Part shown: piece by piece, positions 1-8,697 of the stretch | Numbering within the stretch: the first letter of the stretch is position 1 | How the letters are laid out: every line of letters starts with the position of its first letter | Assembly (NCBI RefSeq): GCF_001953875.1 | Contig: NZ_MQUR01000066.1 | Location: 1 to 45,435, forward strand | Direction of reading: 5' to 3' | DNA from: Streptomyces amritsarensis | Lineage (GTDB): Bacteria > Actinomycetota > Actinomycetes > Streptomycetales > Streptomycetaceae | DNA length: 45,435 nucleotides | Program-made: the position numbers and the translations under genes | The notes under the pieces: model-generated | What the model saw: the letters and a program-made list of their open reading frames with translations, nothing else | Database searches by the model: none | What the model was told of the DNA's origin: nothing

Positions 1-12
1 CCGCCGGCTCGG

Positions 13-29
13 CCGCAGGCCCCCTGCGG
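13..29. terminator. Possible terminator hairpin at window edge
   Basis: A CCGCAG / CTGCGG inverted repeat with a five-base C-rich loop lies about 60 bases beyond the stop of the leftmost minus-strand gene. There is no U-tract, as is usual in Streptomyces terminators. The stem is short, so this is tentative. Confidence 0.35.
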
Positions 30-87
30 CGGTTGCCGCAGCCTCTGACCGGCGGGGTGGGCGGCCGTACGGTCCGGGACCGTCGGC

Positions 88-2295
88 TCAGGGCCAGGCA
101 CCTGAGAAGTCGATCTCCTCGGCCCACTCCGGGTGGTCTATCAGCGGATTGCGGTTGCCTTGCATCTCGGCTATCGCCGCGTTGCGGTGCTGCTCGTAGA
201 CGCCCACCGGATGCTGCCGGTGCCAGTTCAGCAGCACCTCCAGGCCGGTCCGCTGGAGTTCGCGTGCCTCGTCGCCGATCTTGCCGGGGTAGCGGAGGAC
301 GAAGTACAGCGTCGCCCTGGCGACGGGCCCCTTGCCCTGCGAGGGCTCGAACCTTCCCGGCTCCCGCCGCCCGCAGGCGGGCCGGATGACCTCGTCGAAG
401 TCCGCGAAGTCGAAGTAGGGGATGTTTCCGCGGAAGCTGTTGCACGTCGACTCGCAGGCGAAGAGATGGTGCAGGTCTCCCCGCATCGGCTCCTTCTTGG
501 CGAACCAGGACTGGGGCACGACGTGTTCGCAGTTGAAGGGCAGTGACGCCTCCAGGAGGTCGAGCTCGGCCTCGACGGCCTCCAGGCCGGGTGCGCCCTC
601 GTGGAGCATGAACTCCTGCCAGCGTCCGATGCGGGCGGCCTCCACCGCCGCGTCGGCCTCGATGAGCTCCTGGGGGGTGAAGCCCTTGTCGGAGTAGATG
701 CCGTGGAGCTTCTCGTCGGGGTGCAGGTCCACCCACGGGTACAGCAGGCGCATCGGCTTGTATGCCGGCCGGCGCTCGTGCGTGGACTCCAGGCGCTCGG
801 TGAGCGCGAGGCGCAGGCTCGTGGGGTGGCCGACGTGAATGCCCGCATAGTAGGCGTTGCGTGCCGCCAGGTCCGCTGCCTCGTCGTAGTAGGGGCGGGC
901 GCGGAAGGCCGCGAGAGTGGCCATGGCGGCTGCCAGGTCCCGCTCGGCGGGCGACCGACCGTCGATCCTTCCGATCCCGTCGGACGATCCCGTGTACGAG
1001 GGGGTGGTCGCACGGTGCACCGGTTCGGCTCCCGCGGCGGGTGATGCGGGCGGGGGCTGCAAGGCGTCGCCGTCGAGCGTGACGCTGATGTGCAGGGGGA
1101 CGCTCCAGCGGACCGATCCTGTCGTGGCCTGCCGTTCTGCGCTGCGGCCCGCCGTGGCGCCCGGGGGTGCTGCGCCGTTCGTGCGGTCCGGCCCGAGCGT
1201 CGGCGGCGAGACCTCCACGGGATGCAGGGACGAGCCGGCCGCGAACAGTTCCGCGCGGAGCGCCGCGGCGGCGCCGGACAGGGGGAACTGCTGGATCACG
1301 GCGAGGATGCGGGAGACCCGCACGCCCTCGTTGGCCTTCCAGTCCACCCGGTGCTCTCCCATGCCCGGATGCCAGCGGGTTCCGTCGACGGCCAGTACGT
1401 TGCCGTCGCGGTCCCTGCGGGGAGCACCTGCGTGGTGCAGTGCCACGACCTCCCACTGGTCGTTGAACACCGGAGCACCCGAGGAGCCGTGCGCCGTGTC
1501 CGCCGAGTAGTGCACGAAGTCGTCCAGCACGTCCACGATCCGGTTGTCCCGGAGGGCAAGTTGCTTGGGTTCGCCGTTGGGGTGCTGGATGATGTTGACG
1601 AGTTCCCCGATGACGGCCTTGCCCTGAGCCTCCTTGAGCGGCAGTCTCCCGAAGGACGCCAGCGGCTGACCGTCCAGGGACCGGCCGGAGACCGCCACCA
1701 CGGTGAAATCGAGGTCACGGTGGGTGACGAAGAAGCTCTGCGGATCGAGCGGGAACACGACCGGAACGAGCGGCTGTCCGTCCCGGCCCGCCTGGAAGTT
1801 GAACTCGATCACCCCGGCGGCCGCCTCCTCGGGGGAGCCCAGCACGTGGTTGTTCGTCATCAGCAGCGAGGGGGACACCAGAAAGCCTGTGCCGTGGTGG
1901 GACGAGGCGGGGGTCCGGACGGTTATTCGGCCGATCGAGCGGGCGGCGAGGAACCCGCCTTCGAGGAAGTCGATTCCGATCAGATCGTTGCGGCCCATGA
2001 ACCGTTCAAGCGTCAACAGGTCGGTGCTCACCAGCTCGCGGTCCAGGTCCAGGCTGGTACCGGTCGTGGCGGTCGCCGGTGTCCGCTCGATCGCTGTGGC
2101 CATCGCCCAGTCGCTGCCCAGACGGGTCAGCCTGCTGCCGACCCGTTCCCGGGTGTCGGCGTGGAGGATGCCGTGCCGCTCGAGCGCCTCCAGATGACCG
2201 TCGCGTTCGCCGGTACGGCTTGCGTAGCGCCGACCGGCCTCCTCCATCTGCTCCAGGAAAGCCCTGTCGACGGGTGACAACTGCTCCACGGTCAT
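88..2295 (-). CDS. Trypsin-like serine protease fused to endonuclease I domain
   Basis: A 735-residue two-enzyme protein. After about 110 residues of helical-looking sequence comes a trypsin/V8-like protease domain (about 115-340) with an intact triad: His150 in TNNHV, an Asp in HRDLDFTVV (about 194-196) and Ser272 in HGSSGAPV. A Pro/Ala/Gly linker of about 100 residues contains a short hydrophobic strand, WSVPLHISVTL, that I associate with other protease-nuclease fusions. The C-terminal 270 residues match endonuclease I (EndA/NucM): CEHVVPQSWF carries the catalytic His (about 591) and LHHLFACESTCNSFRGN supplies the following His/Asn cluster. The ATG at 2295 has GAGGAGG eight bases upstream; a longer frame to 2367 has no such site. 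There is no signal peptide, so it should be cytoplasmic, unlike secreted EndA. Protease-controlled nuclease activity, perhaps in defence, is inference. Confidence 0.9.
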   Translation of the reverse strand: MTVEQLSPVDRAFLEQMEEAGRRYASRTGERDGHLEALERHGILHADTRERVGSRLTRLGSDWAMATAIERTPATATTGTSLDLDRELVSTDLLTLERFMGRNDLIGIDFLEGGFLAARSIGRITVRTPASSHHGTGFLVSPSLLMTNNHVLGSPEEAAAGVIEFNFQAGRDGQPLVPVVFPLDPQSFFVTHRDLDFTVVAVSGRSLDGQPLASFGRLPLKEAQGKAVIGELVNIIQHPNGEPKQLALRDNRIVDVLDDFVHYSADTAHGSSGAPVFNDQWEVVALHHAGAPRRDRDGNVLAVDGTRWHPGMGEHRVDWKANEGVRVSRILAVIQQFPLSGAAAALRAELFAAGSSLHPVEVSPPTLGPDRTNGAAPPGATAGRSAERQATTGSVRWSVPLHISVTLDGDALQPPPASPAAGAEPVHRATTPSYTGSSDGIGRIDGRSPAERDLAAAMATLAAFRARPYYDEAADLAARNAYYAGIHVGHPTSLRLALTERLESTHERRPAYKPMRLLYPWVDLHPDEKLHGIYSDKGFTPQELIEADAAVEAARIGRWQEFMLHEGAPGLEAVEAELDLLEASLPFNCEHVVPQSWFAKKEPMRGDLHHLFACESTCNSFRGNIPYFDFADFDEVIRPACGRREPGRFEPSQGKGPVARATLYFVLRYPGKIGDEARELQRTGLEVLLNWHRQHPVGVYEQHRNAAIAEMQGNRNPLIDHPEWAEEIDFSGAWP

Positions 2296-2707
2296 GTCGG
2301 CTCGCCTCCTCGGCGCACTCCTCATGCTCGGATGCCGCAATTCCTCCCCTCGATTCAGTATGGGCACAGGGCCTGACCGAGTGCCGCTCAGCCCGACGGA
2401 GCGGAGTTCCGCAGTGGTTGCCGCGTCAATCTCTCGACGTCGAATTCATTGATGCCAGGTCAGACGGCGGCGCGGCACAGGGTGATGTGGCGAGGAGCAC
2501 GGTGGACCGCACGGCGGGAACCCGGCCGGACTGCTGAGTCGTCCGGTGACGGGTGAGAGCGTGCGCCGAGTGGTGGAGGACCGGCTTGCCGGGGTGCGGG
2601 CACTGGTGAAGCATCAGGTTACGGGACGTGCCGCCTGAGCAGGGTGATGCCGGGATCAACGGCGCGTCGTCCTTCTGCCTGCCTGCTCGAGTTCATGAGG
2701 AGTGGCC
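2296..2707. other. 412-base divergent intergenic region
   Basis: It lies between the minus-strand protease-nuclease and the plus-strand amidase and must hold both promoters. I see a locally AT-richer patch around 2430-2460 but no convincing -35/-10 pair, no RNA gene, and no short frame with a good ribosome binding site. Confidence 0.5.
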
Positions 2708-3400
2708 ATGGAAGACAGCCCGCTGAGCCGCCGACGGCTGTTGTGGGGTGCTGCCGGAGCGGCGGGTACGGCTCTGGCCGCTGTCGGGCTGCCCCGGCTC
2801 ATGACGTCCGAGGAGAAGGCGGAAGCCGCGCTGCCCGGCCCCGGGCGCAAGACCGCCGTCGCCGCAGGGCCGCCTGCACCGCTGCGAACGGACTCCTCGG
2901 TGGACTACGCCCCCGCGGTCTGGGTCGAAGCCTCCGAGGCCAACTACACGGCCTCCGACCGGCCCGAGGCGTACCCCATCGAATACGTCGTCATCCATCT
3001 GACGACCGACATCATGCCGATCATGTTCGCCAAGTTCAACGACGCCGCCGAGAGGGTGTCCGCGCACTACATGATCAGCGCGAGCGGCACGCGGATCGCC
3101 CAGTGCGTGCGCGAGCGCGACGTGGCCTGGCACTCCGGCAGCGTCTGGTACAACTACCGGAGCATCGGCATCGAGCACGAGGGCTGGACCGATCAGCCCG
3201 TCTACACCGACAAGATGTACGAGACGTCCGCCGTGCTCACGGCCACCATCTGCGCGAAGTACGACGTGCCCGTCGACCGGGACCACATCCTCGGCCACGT
3301 CGAGGTCCCCCTGTCCACTCACGACGACCCCGGAACCGTGTGGGACTGGGACAAGTACATGAACCTCGTCGAGACCGCGCGCCGGCGCATCAGGACCTGA
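2708..3400 (+). CDS. Tat-exported N-acetylmuramoyl-L-alanine amidase (amidase_2/PGRP type)
   Basis: A secreted peptidoglycan amidase that should cleave the bond between MurNAc and L-Ala of stem peptides. The N-terminus has a Tat motif (SRRRLLWG) followed by an Ala/Gly hydrophobic stretch, so it probably leaves the cell folded. The catalytic domain starts near residue 75. Likely zinc ligands are the His of YVVIHLT and, near the C-terminus, the His/Asp cluster of LGHVEVP and THDDPG followed by WDW, which is the usual amidase_2 ending. At about 230 residues it is a stand-alone catalytic domain with no wall-binding repeat. The ATG at 2708 sits seven bases after GAGGAG; a GTG at 2702 would overlap that site. 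It is convergent with the next gene, 16 bases away. Confidence 0.9.
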   Translation: MEDSPLSRRRLLWGAAGAAGTALAAVGLPRLMTSEEKAEAALPGPGRKTAVAAGPPAPLRTDSSVDYAPAVWVEASEANYTASDRPEAYPIEYVVIHLTTDIMPIMFAKFNDAAERVSAHYMISASGTRIAQCVRERDVAWHSGSVWYNYRSIGIEHEGWTDQPVYTDKMYETSAVLTATICAKYDVPVDRDHILGHVEVPLSTHDDPGTVWDWDKYMNLVETARRRIRT

Positions 3401-3416
3401 CACCGCGTCGACCCCG

Positions 3417-4889
3417 TCACGCGGGCTTGCCGTCGCCGTAGAGCCACGAGTCCCAGATCGCGTCGAGGTCCCGGCCCGCCTTCGCCTCCACGTACGCGGT
3501 GAAGTCGGCCGTGGAGGCGTGGCCGTGGCGGTGGCGCAGGGTCCAGCCCCGCACCAGGGTGCGGAAGCCCTCGTCGCCCAGTGCCTGGCGGATCTTGTGG
3601 ATCACCATCGCGCCGCGCACGTACACCGGCTGGCCGGAGATGTCCGACGCGCTCGGAGGTTCGGCGGGCGGGAAGTCCCACTCGTCGTCGTCCGCGGCCT
3701 TGGCGTGGTTGCGGTCGAAGTGGTCCTGGGCGCTGGCCCCACCGTGGTCCTCGGTCCACAGCCACTCCGCATACGTCGCGAAGCCCTCGTTGAGCCACAT
3801 GTCCCGCCAGGTCCGCGGGGTGACGGAGTTGCCGAACCACTGGTGGGCCATCTCGTGCACGACGTTCGTGGTGTGGAAGACGGCGGCCGGAATGGTCGGC
3901 CTGGTCTGCGTCTCCAGGGCATAGGGCACATCGGCCGCCTGATCGACGATCACCCCGGCGGCGGAGAAGGGGTAGGGACCGAACCTCCCCTCGGCCCATT
4001 CCATGACCTCGGGGAACCGGCCGAGGACAGCTCCGTCCTCGTCCACCCCCGCGGTCCTGTCCATCGCCGACACGACCGGGATGCCGGATCGGGTGCGGGA
4101 GGTCCTGATGTCGTAGCTGCCGATGGCCACGGTCGCCACATGGCCGGCCATGGGCTCTGCCTGGTGCCAGTGGAAGGTGGCGCGGTCGCCGCTGGTGTGC
4201 CGGGCGCGGAGCTGCCCGTTGGAGATCGCCTGGACTTCCTTCGGGACGGTGACGGTGATGTCGTACGAGGCCTTGTCGGAGGGGTGGTGGTTGCCCGGGA
4301 ACCAGGACATCGAACCCGTCGGCTCACCGAACGCGACCGCCCCGTTGTCCGTCCTCAACCAGCCTTCGCGCCACCCGTGGTCATGGGTGATCGACTCCGG
4401 CGTGCCCGCGTAGTGCACGACGCTCCGGAAGGCGGCGCCCTTCCTGAGATGATCGCGCGGCTGCAGGGTCAGCTCCTGCCCGTCCCGGCGGACCTGCGCC
4501 GTGCGGCCGTCGACGGTGGCGCTCGACACCTCCATGCCGAGGAGGTCGAGATTGAAGGCACTGAGGTCCGCAGTGGCTTTCGCGGTCATCTCCGCAGTGC
4601 CCTTCAGACGGCCGCTGCCGGGGTCGTAGTCCAGGGTCAGGGTGTAGTGGGTGGCGTCGTAGCCGGCGTTGCCGAGCTTCGGGAAGTACGGGTCCCCCGC
4701 GCCTGCGGCGCCCGGGCGCCCGCCCCGGAACACCGTGCCGTGTCCCTGCGCCCGAGCGGCTTCCGCGCCTGCACGGCCCGCCCCGCCGTCGGCGCGGCCC
4801 CCGGACTCCGAGCACGCGGGGAGGGCGGCGAGCAGGCCCGCGACCGCGAGGGCGGCCAGACGTCCGGAAGTCTTCACGCAGCCGATCAT
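3417..4889 (-). CDS. M1-family zinc metallopeptidase lipoprotein
   Basis: A surface-anchored aminopeptidase of family M1 (gluzincin), expected to trim N-terminal residues from extracellular peptides. From the ATG at 4889 it has a short Sec signal ending in the lipobox ALPAC, then a Gly/Ala-rich spacer, the M1 N-terminal beta-domain (YTLTLDYDP onward), and the catalytic domain with HEMAHQW and the downstream WLNEGFATYAE glutamate, the complete zinc set. It is about 490 residues, shorter than PepN (about 850), and lacks the C-terminal helical domain. This is typical of secreted Streptomyces M1 enzymes. The ribosome binding site is weak, and the open frame runs upstream to 5204, so the start rests on the signal peptide. 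It ends 16 bases from the convergent amidase. Confidence 0.9.
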   Translation of the reverse strand: MIGCVKTSGRLAALAVAGLLAALPACSESGGRADGGAGRAGAEAARAQGHGTVFRGGRPGAAGAGDPYFPKLGNAGYDATHYTLTLDYDPGSGRLKGTAEMTAKATADLSAFNLDLLGMEVSSATVDGRTAQVRRDGQELTLQPRDHLRKGAAFRSVVHYAGTPESITHDHGWREGWLRTDNGAVAFGEPTGSMSWFPGNHHPSDKASYDITVTVPKEVQAISNGQLRARHTSGDRATFHWHQAEPMAGHVATVAIGSYDIRTSRTRSGIPVVSAMDRTAGVDEDGAVLGRFPEVMEWAEGRFGPYPFSAAGVIVDQAADVPYALETQTRPTIPAAVFHTTNVVHEMAHQWFGNSVTPRTWRDMWLNEGFATYAEWLWTEDHGGASAQDHFDRNHAKAADDDEWDFPPAEPPSASDISGQPVYVRGAMVIHKIRQALGDEGFRTLVRGWTLRHRHGHASTADFTAYVEAKAGRDLDAIWDSWLYGDGKPA

Positions 4890-5121
4890 GACCCAGGCCC
4901 CGAGCGCCCCGACCTCGCCACGCCGTGCCCGTGGCCCGCACGGCGGGCACGCCCTGCCCTTGGCCCCTACGGCGGGCGCCCCCTGCCCGCGTCGCGGGTG
5001 TGGTGGCCGGGCACACGCGCTGGTGCCTGAATGTGATGTCCCGCCACATACGCCGCCGACCTGCGGGCTTCTACGGTGTGGCCACACGGAACGTCCCCGC
5101 AGACCCCCGGAAGTGGTGCAC

Positions 5122-6522
5122 ATGACCTCCCCCGCAACGGCCGCCGCACCGGCCCCGTCCGGCATCCGGAGAATCGTCGCAGCGAGCCTGATCGGCACCA
5201 CCATCGAGTGGTACGACTTCTTCCTCTACGGCTCCGCCGCCGCGCTGGTCTTCAACGAGCTGTTCTTCCCCGACAGCGAACCCCTGGTCGGCACCCTCCT
5301 CGCCTTCCTCACCTACGCGATCGGCTTCGCCGCCCGCCCCCTCGGCGGCCTCGTCTTCGGCCACTACGGTGACAAGATCGGCCGCAAGCGGCTCCTCGTC
5401 CTCAGCCTGCTCCTCATGGGCGGCGCCACCTTCGCCATGGGTCTGCTGCCCACCCACGCGAGCATCGGCGTCGGCGCTCCGGTCCTCCTCACCCTCCTGC
5501 GCCTCATCCAGGGGTTCGCGCTGGGAGGGGAGTGGGGCGGCGCGGTGCTGCTCGTCTCCGAGCACGGCGACGACAAACACCGCGGCTTCTGGGCCTCCTG
5601 GCCCCAGGCGGGGGCGCCCGGCGGCAACCTGCTGGCCACCGGCGTACTCGCGCTCCTCGCCGCCGTCCAGTCCGACGAGGCCTTCCTCGCCTGGGGCTGG
5701 CGCGTCCCCTTCCTGCTCTCGGGCGTGCTCGTGATGATCGGCCTGTGGATCCGGATATCCGTGTCCGAGTCCCCGGTCTTCCTGGAGGCGCAGGCCAAGG
5801 CCGCGCAGCGGGCCGCCGCCGGCGTCATGGCGAAGCCGCCCGTGACGGAGGTGTTCCGTACGAACTGGCGCGGCGTCCTGACCGCGATCGGCACCCGCCT
5901 CGGCGAGAACATCTCCTACTACGTCATCACCGCCTTCCTCCTCGTCTACGTCACCAGCCACCTCGGCCTGCCCAAGAGCGACGGCCTGAACGCCGTCCTG
6001 ATCGGCTCCGCCGTGCACTTCGCGGCCATCCCCGCGTGGGGAGCGCTCTCCGACCGCATCGGCCGACGCGCCGTCACCCTCATCGGCTCGGTCGGCATGA
6101 TCGGCTGGGCGTTCGCGTTCTTCGCCCTGCTCGACTCCAGGTCCTTCCCGGTGATCGTCGCCGCCGTGACCGTCGGTCTGCTCCTGCACGGCGCGATGTA
6201 CGGACCGCAGGCCGCCTTCATCTCCGAGATGTTCGCCACCGAGGTCCGCTACTCCGGGGCCTCGATGGGCTCCCAGCTCGCCTCCGTCATCGGCGGCGCC
6301 CTCGCCCCGATCGTCGCCGTGGCCCTGCTGGACGGCTACGACTCCTCCGTACCCGTCTCGATCTACCTGGGCGCCGCGGCAGCGGTGACCACGCTGACCG
6401 TCCTGGCCGCCAAGGAGACCCGCGGGCGTAGCCTGGCCCGCGAACACGCACCGGCAGACGGCGCAGCCGGCGTCCCGCGCCCGGCCGGGCAGGCACCGCT
6501 GCCCGCCGACAACCGAACCTGA
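5122..6522 (+). CDS. MHS-family major facilitator (metabolite:H+ symporter)
   Basis: A 12-helix MFS permease of the metabolite:H+ symporter group, the family of ShiA, ProP and KgtP, which import organic acids or osmolytes with protons. The diagnostic opening ASLIGTTIEWYDFFLYGSAA is present, as are the loop 2-3 motif GHYGDKIGRKR and the second-half equivalent LSDRIGRR. Length (466 residues) is normal. The ATG at 5122 follows GGAAG by eight bases; GTG codons at 5113 and 5116 are possible but crowd that site. The substrate cannot be read from sequence. The GAF/PucR regulator follows in the same direction, after a strong hairpin, and is a reasonable candidate for its control. Confidence 0.92.
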   Translation: MTSPATAAAPAPSGIRRIVAASLIGTTIEWYDFFLYGSAAALVFNELFFPDSEPLVGTLLAFLTYAIGFAARPLGGLVFGHYGDKIGRKRLLVLSLLLMGGATFAMGLLPTHASIGVGAPVLLTLLRLIQGFALGGEWGGAVLLVSEHGDDKHRGFWASWPQAGAPGGNLLATGVLALLAAVQSDEAFLAWGWRVPFLLSGVLVMIGLWIRISVSESPVFLEAQAKAAQRAAAGVMAKPPVTEVFRTNWRGVLTAIGTRLGENISYYVITAFLLVYVTSHLGLPKSDGLNAVLIGSAVHFAAIPAWGALSDRIGRRAVTLIGSVGMIGWAFAFFALLDSRSFPVIVAAVTVGLLLHGAMYGPQAAFISEMFATEVRYSGASMGSQLASVIGGALAPIVAVALLDGYDSSVPVSIYLGAAAAVTTLTVLAAKETRGRSLAREHAPADGAAGVPRPAGQAPLPADNRT

Positions 6523-6535
6523 CCCGGACCGGGCG

Positions 6536-6570
6536 CCGGCCGGGCAGCGCCGCCACCACTGCCCGGCCGG
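6536..6570 (+). terminator. Strong hairpin after the transporter gene
   Basis: CCGGCCGGGCAG and CTGCCCGGCCGG form a perfect 12-bp stem with an 11-base loop, 13 bases after the transporter stop. It should end or attenuate transcription before the PucR-type regulator, so the two genes may be separate units. A second GC-rich inverted repeat follows at about 6571-6590. Confidence 0.7.
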
Positions 6571-6614
6571 GGGCCGGCCCGGGCCGGCCCACCACCCACG
6601 ACGGAGAGCGCCCG

Positions 6615-8600
6615 ATGCCCACCACCGACCACACCGCGACCGCCGACGCCGGCAGTGGTACCGGTGCCGGGGAGGCCTGGACCGCCCTGCGGCACCTGCG
6701 CCATCTGCTGGACCTGCTCGACCGGGGCGCCCCGGCCGAGCAGTTCGCACCGCCGGCCGCGCCGGCCCGCGGCCCCCACCTCGACGAACCGGACGCGGCC
6801 GTGGTCGCGGAGGCCACCCGGGTCGCACTGCGCATCCGCCGCACCCTCGGGCAGCACCGCCGCCGTGAAGCCGAACTCGCCGCGCTCTTCGACACCGCCG
6901 GCGACCTGGCCCGGCTCAGGGACCCGGACGCCGTGCTGAAGGCCATCGTCCGCCGCGCCAAACTGCTCCTGGGCACCGACGTCACGTACCTGTCCCTCAA
7001 CGACGACGAGGCCGGCGACACCTATATGCGGGTGACCGACGGGTCGGTCTCCGCCGCGTTCCAGCAGGTCCGCCTCGGCATGGGGGAGGGCCTGGGCGGC
7101 CTGGTCGCGGAAACGGCCCGCCCCTACTCCACCGGCGACTACCGAGACGACCAGCGCTTCCGGCACACCACGGCGATCGACGGCGCCGTCGCGGAGGAGG
7201 GGCTGCGGGCCATCCTCGGCGTACCGCTGCGCCTGGGCACCCGGGTGATCGGCGTCCTGTACGCGGCGGACCGCACCGCCCGCACCTTCACACCCGACGA
7301 GGTGGCCCTCCTGTCCTCCCTCGCCGACCACGCCGCGATCGCCATCGACAGCGCCCGCCTCCTCGACGAGACCCGCAGCGCACTCGTCGACCTCAACGAG
7401 GCCTCGCGGACCATCGAGGCGCACAGCCACGCCATGCGGCGGGCCGAGGAAGCCCACGACCGGCTGACCGACCTGGTGCTGCGCGGCGCGGACATCACCG
7501 ACGTCGCCACCGCCATCGGCGCCGTCCTGCAAGGCGGCACCCTGATCCACGACGCCGACGGAACCGAACTCGCCCGGTCCGGAACCGACTCCGGGCGGCC
7601 GTCCGCCCGGGCCGTCGGCGCGTCCCGGACCGGAGGGCGCGCCGTGTCCGCCGACGGCACCTGGGTGTGCGCCGTCCTCGCGGGCCCCGAGCTGCTCGGC
7701 AGCATCGCGCTCACCGGCCGTCCCGACCTGGGCGACGCGGACCGCCGCCTCTTCGAGCGGGCCGCGGTCGTCACCGCCCTGCTGCTGCTCCAGCGCCGTT
7801 CCGTGGCCGAGACCGAGGACCGCGTACGGGGCGAACTCCTCGGCGACCTCCTCACCGGTGCCGCGGACCCGGCGAGCCTGCCGGCCCGCGCCCGCCGGCT
7901 CGGTGTGAACCTGGACCACCCGCACGCGGTCTTCGTCCTGCACTGCGCAGCCGCGCCCCGGCAGCGGCTGCTGGCCGCCGCGGCCCGCGTCGCGCACTCC
8001 CGCAAGGGCCTGGCGGGGCTGCACCACGACGACGTGGTCCTCGTCCTCCCGGCCGGGCACCCCCGATCCGGCACCGGCACCGGCCCGGGACCCGGTGCCG
8101 GTGCCGGTCCCGGTGCAGGTGCCGCGAGCCTGGCGGGCGAGCTGGGGCAGGTCCTCGCCGGACCCGTCACGGTCGGCGCCGCCGGGCCGGTCACCGGACC
8201 GGGGCGGTTCCCCGACGCCCACGCCGAAGCCCTCCGCTGCCGGACCGCCCTGCGCGCGCTCGGCCGGGAGGGCTCCGGCGCCGCCTTGGCCGACCTGGGC
8301 TTCCTCGGCGTGCTGCTCGGCGAGCAGACGGACCTCGGCGGCTACGTGCACCGGACCCTGGGACCCGTGCTCGACTACGACGCCAAACGCGGAACGGAAC
8401 TGGTCCACACCCTCCGGACCTACTTCGACGAGGGCACGAGCCAGTCCCGGGCGGCGGACGCACTCCACGTGCACGTCAACACCGTGGTGCAGCGCCTGGA
8501 CCGGATAGGCCGGCTGCTCGGCCGCGACTGGCAGCGTCCCGAGCGGGCCCTGGAGATCCAGCTCGCACTGCGCGTCCACCGGATCCAGCGGCCGCAATGA
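6615..8600 (+). CDS. GAF-domain PucR/CdaR-type transcriptional regulator
   Basis: A 661-residue cytoplasmic regulator. A GAF sensor domain occupies roughly residues 85-250 (AELAALFDTA through DHAAIAIDSARLL), followed by a middle region and a C-terminal PucR-type helix-turn-helix. The latter is seen as LRTYFDEGTSQSRAADALHVHVNTV followed by RLDRIGRLLGRDW, the classic PucR/CdaR ending. Such proteins usually respond to a small metabolite and activate a neighbouring transport or catabolic gene; the upstream MHS transporter is the obvious candidate. The ATG at 6615 has GGAGAG seven to eight bases upstream. A Gly/Thr/Pro/Ala linker near residues 486-505 is encoded by a near-perfect DNA inverted repeat, reported separately. 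Confidence 0.9.
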   Translation: MPTTDHTATADAGSGTGAGEAWTALRHLRHLLDLLDRGAPAEQFAPPAAPARGPHLDEPDAAVVAEATRVALRIRRTLGQHRRREAELAALFDTAGDLARLRDPDAVLKAIVRRAKLLLGTDVTYLSLNDDEAGDTYMRVTDGSVSAAFQQVRLGMGEGLGGLVAETARPYSTGDYRDDQRFRHTTAIDGAVAEEGLRAILGVPLRLGTRVIGVLYAADRTARTFTPDEVALLSSLADHAAIAIDSARLLDETRSALVDLNEASRTIEAHSHAMRRAEEAHDRLTDLVLRGADITDVATAIGAVLQGGTLIHDADGTELARSGTDSGRPSARAVGASRTGGRAVSADGTWVCAVLAGPELLGSIALTGRPDLGDADRRLFERAAVVTALLLLQRRSVAETEDRVRGELLGDLLTGAADPASLPARARRLGVNLDHPHAVFVLHCAAAPRQRLLAAAARVAHSRKGLAGLHHDDVVLVLPAGHPRSGTGTGPGPGAGAGPGAGAASLAGELGQVLAGPVTVGAAGPVTGPGRFPDAHAEALRCRTALRALGREGSGAALADLGFLGVLLGEQTDLGGYVHRTLGPVLDYDAKRGTELVHTLRTYFDEGTSQSRAADALHVHVNTVVQRLDRIGRLLGRDWQRPERALEIQLALRVHRIQRPQ

Positions 8601-8697
8601 CCCCCTCCGCCACCCGTGTCGCCCGCTCCGTCCCACGCCCCGGCCCCGGTCCGCGGCGTAACCGGCCGCAGCCGCCGACAAGTGGCAGGCTGGGTCC

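Noticed and set aside
2426..2659. Small gene in the 2.3-2.7 kb gap on the minus strand
   Set aside because: No ribosome site, no recognisable motif, and composition unlike the neighbouring genes.
5071..6828. Long open frame antisense to the transporter gene, and many similar long frames opposite other genes
   Set aside because: They are Gly/Arg/Asp-rich low-complexity translations produced by GC-rich third positions; the opposite strand has clear family motifs and ribosome sites.
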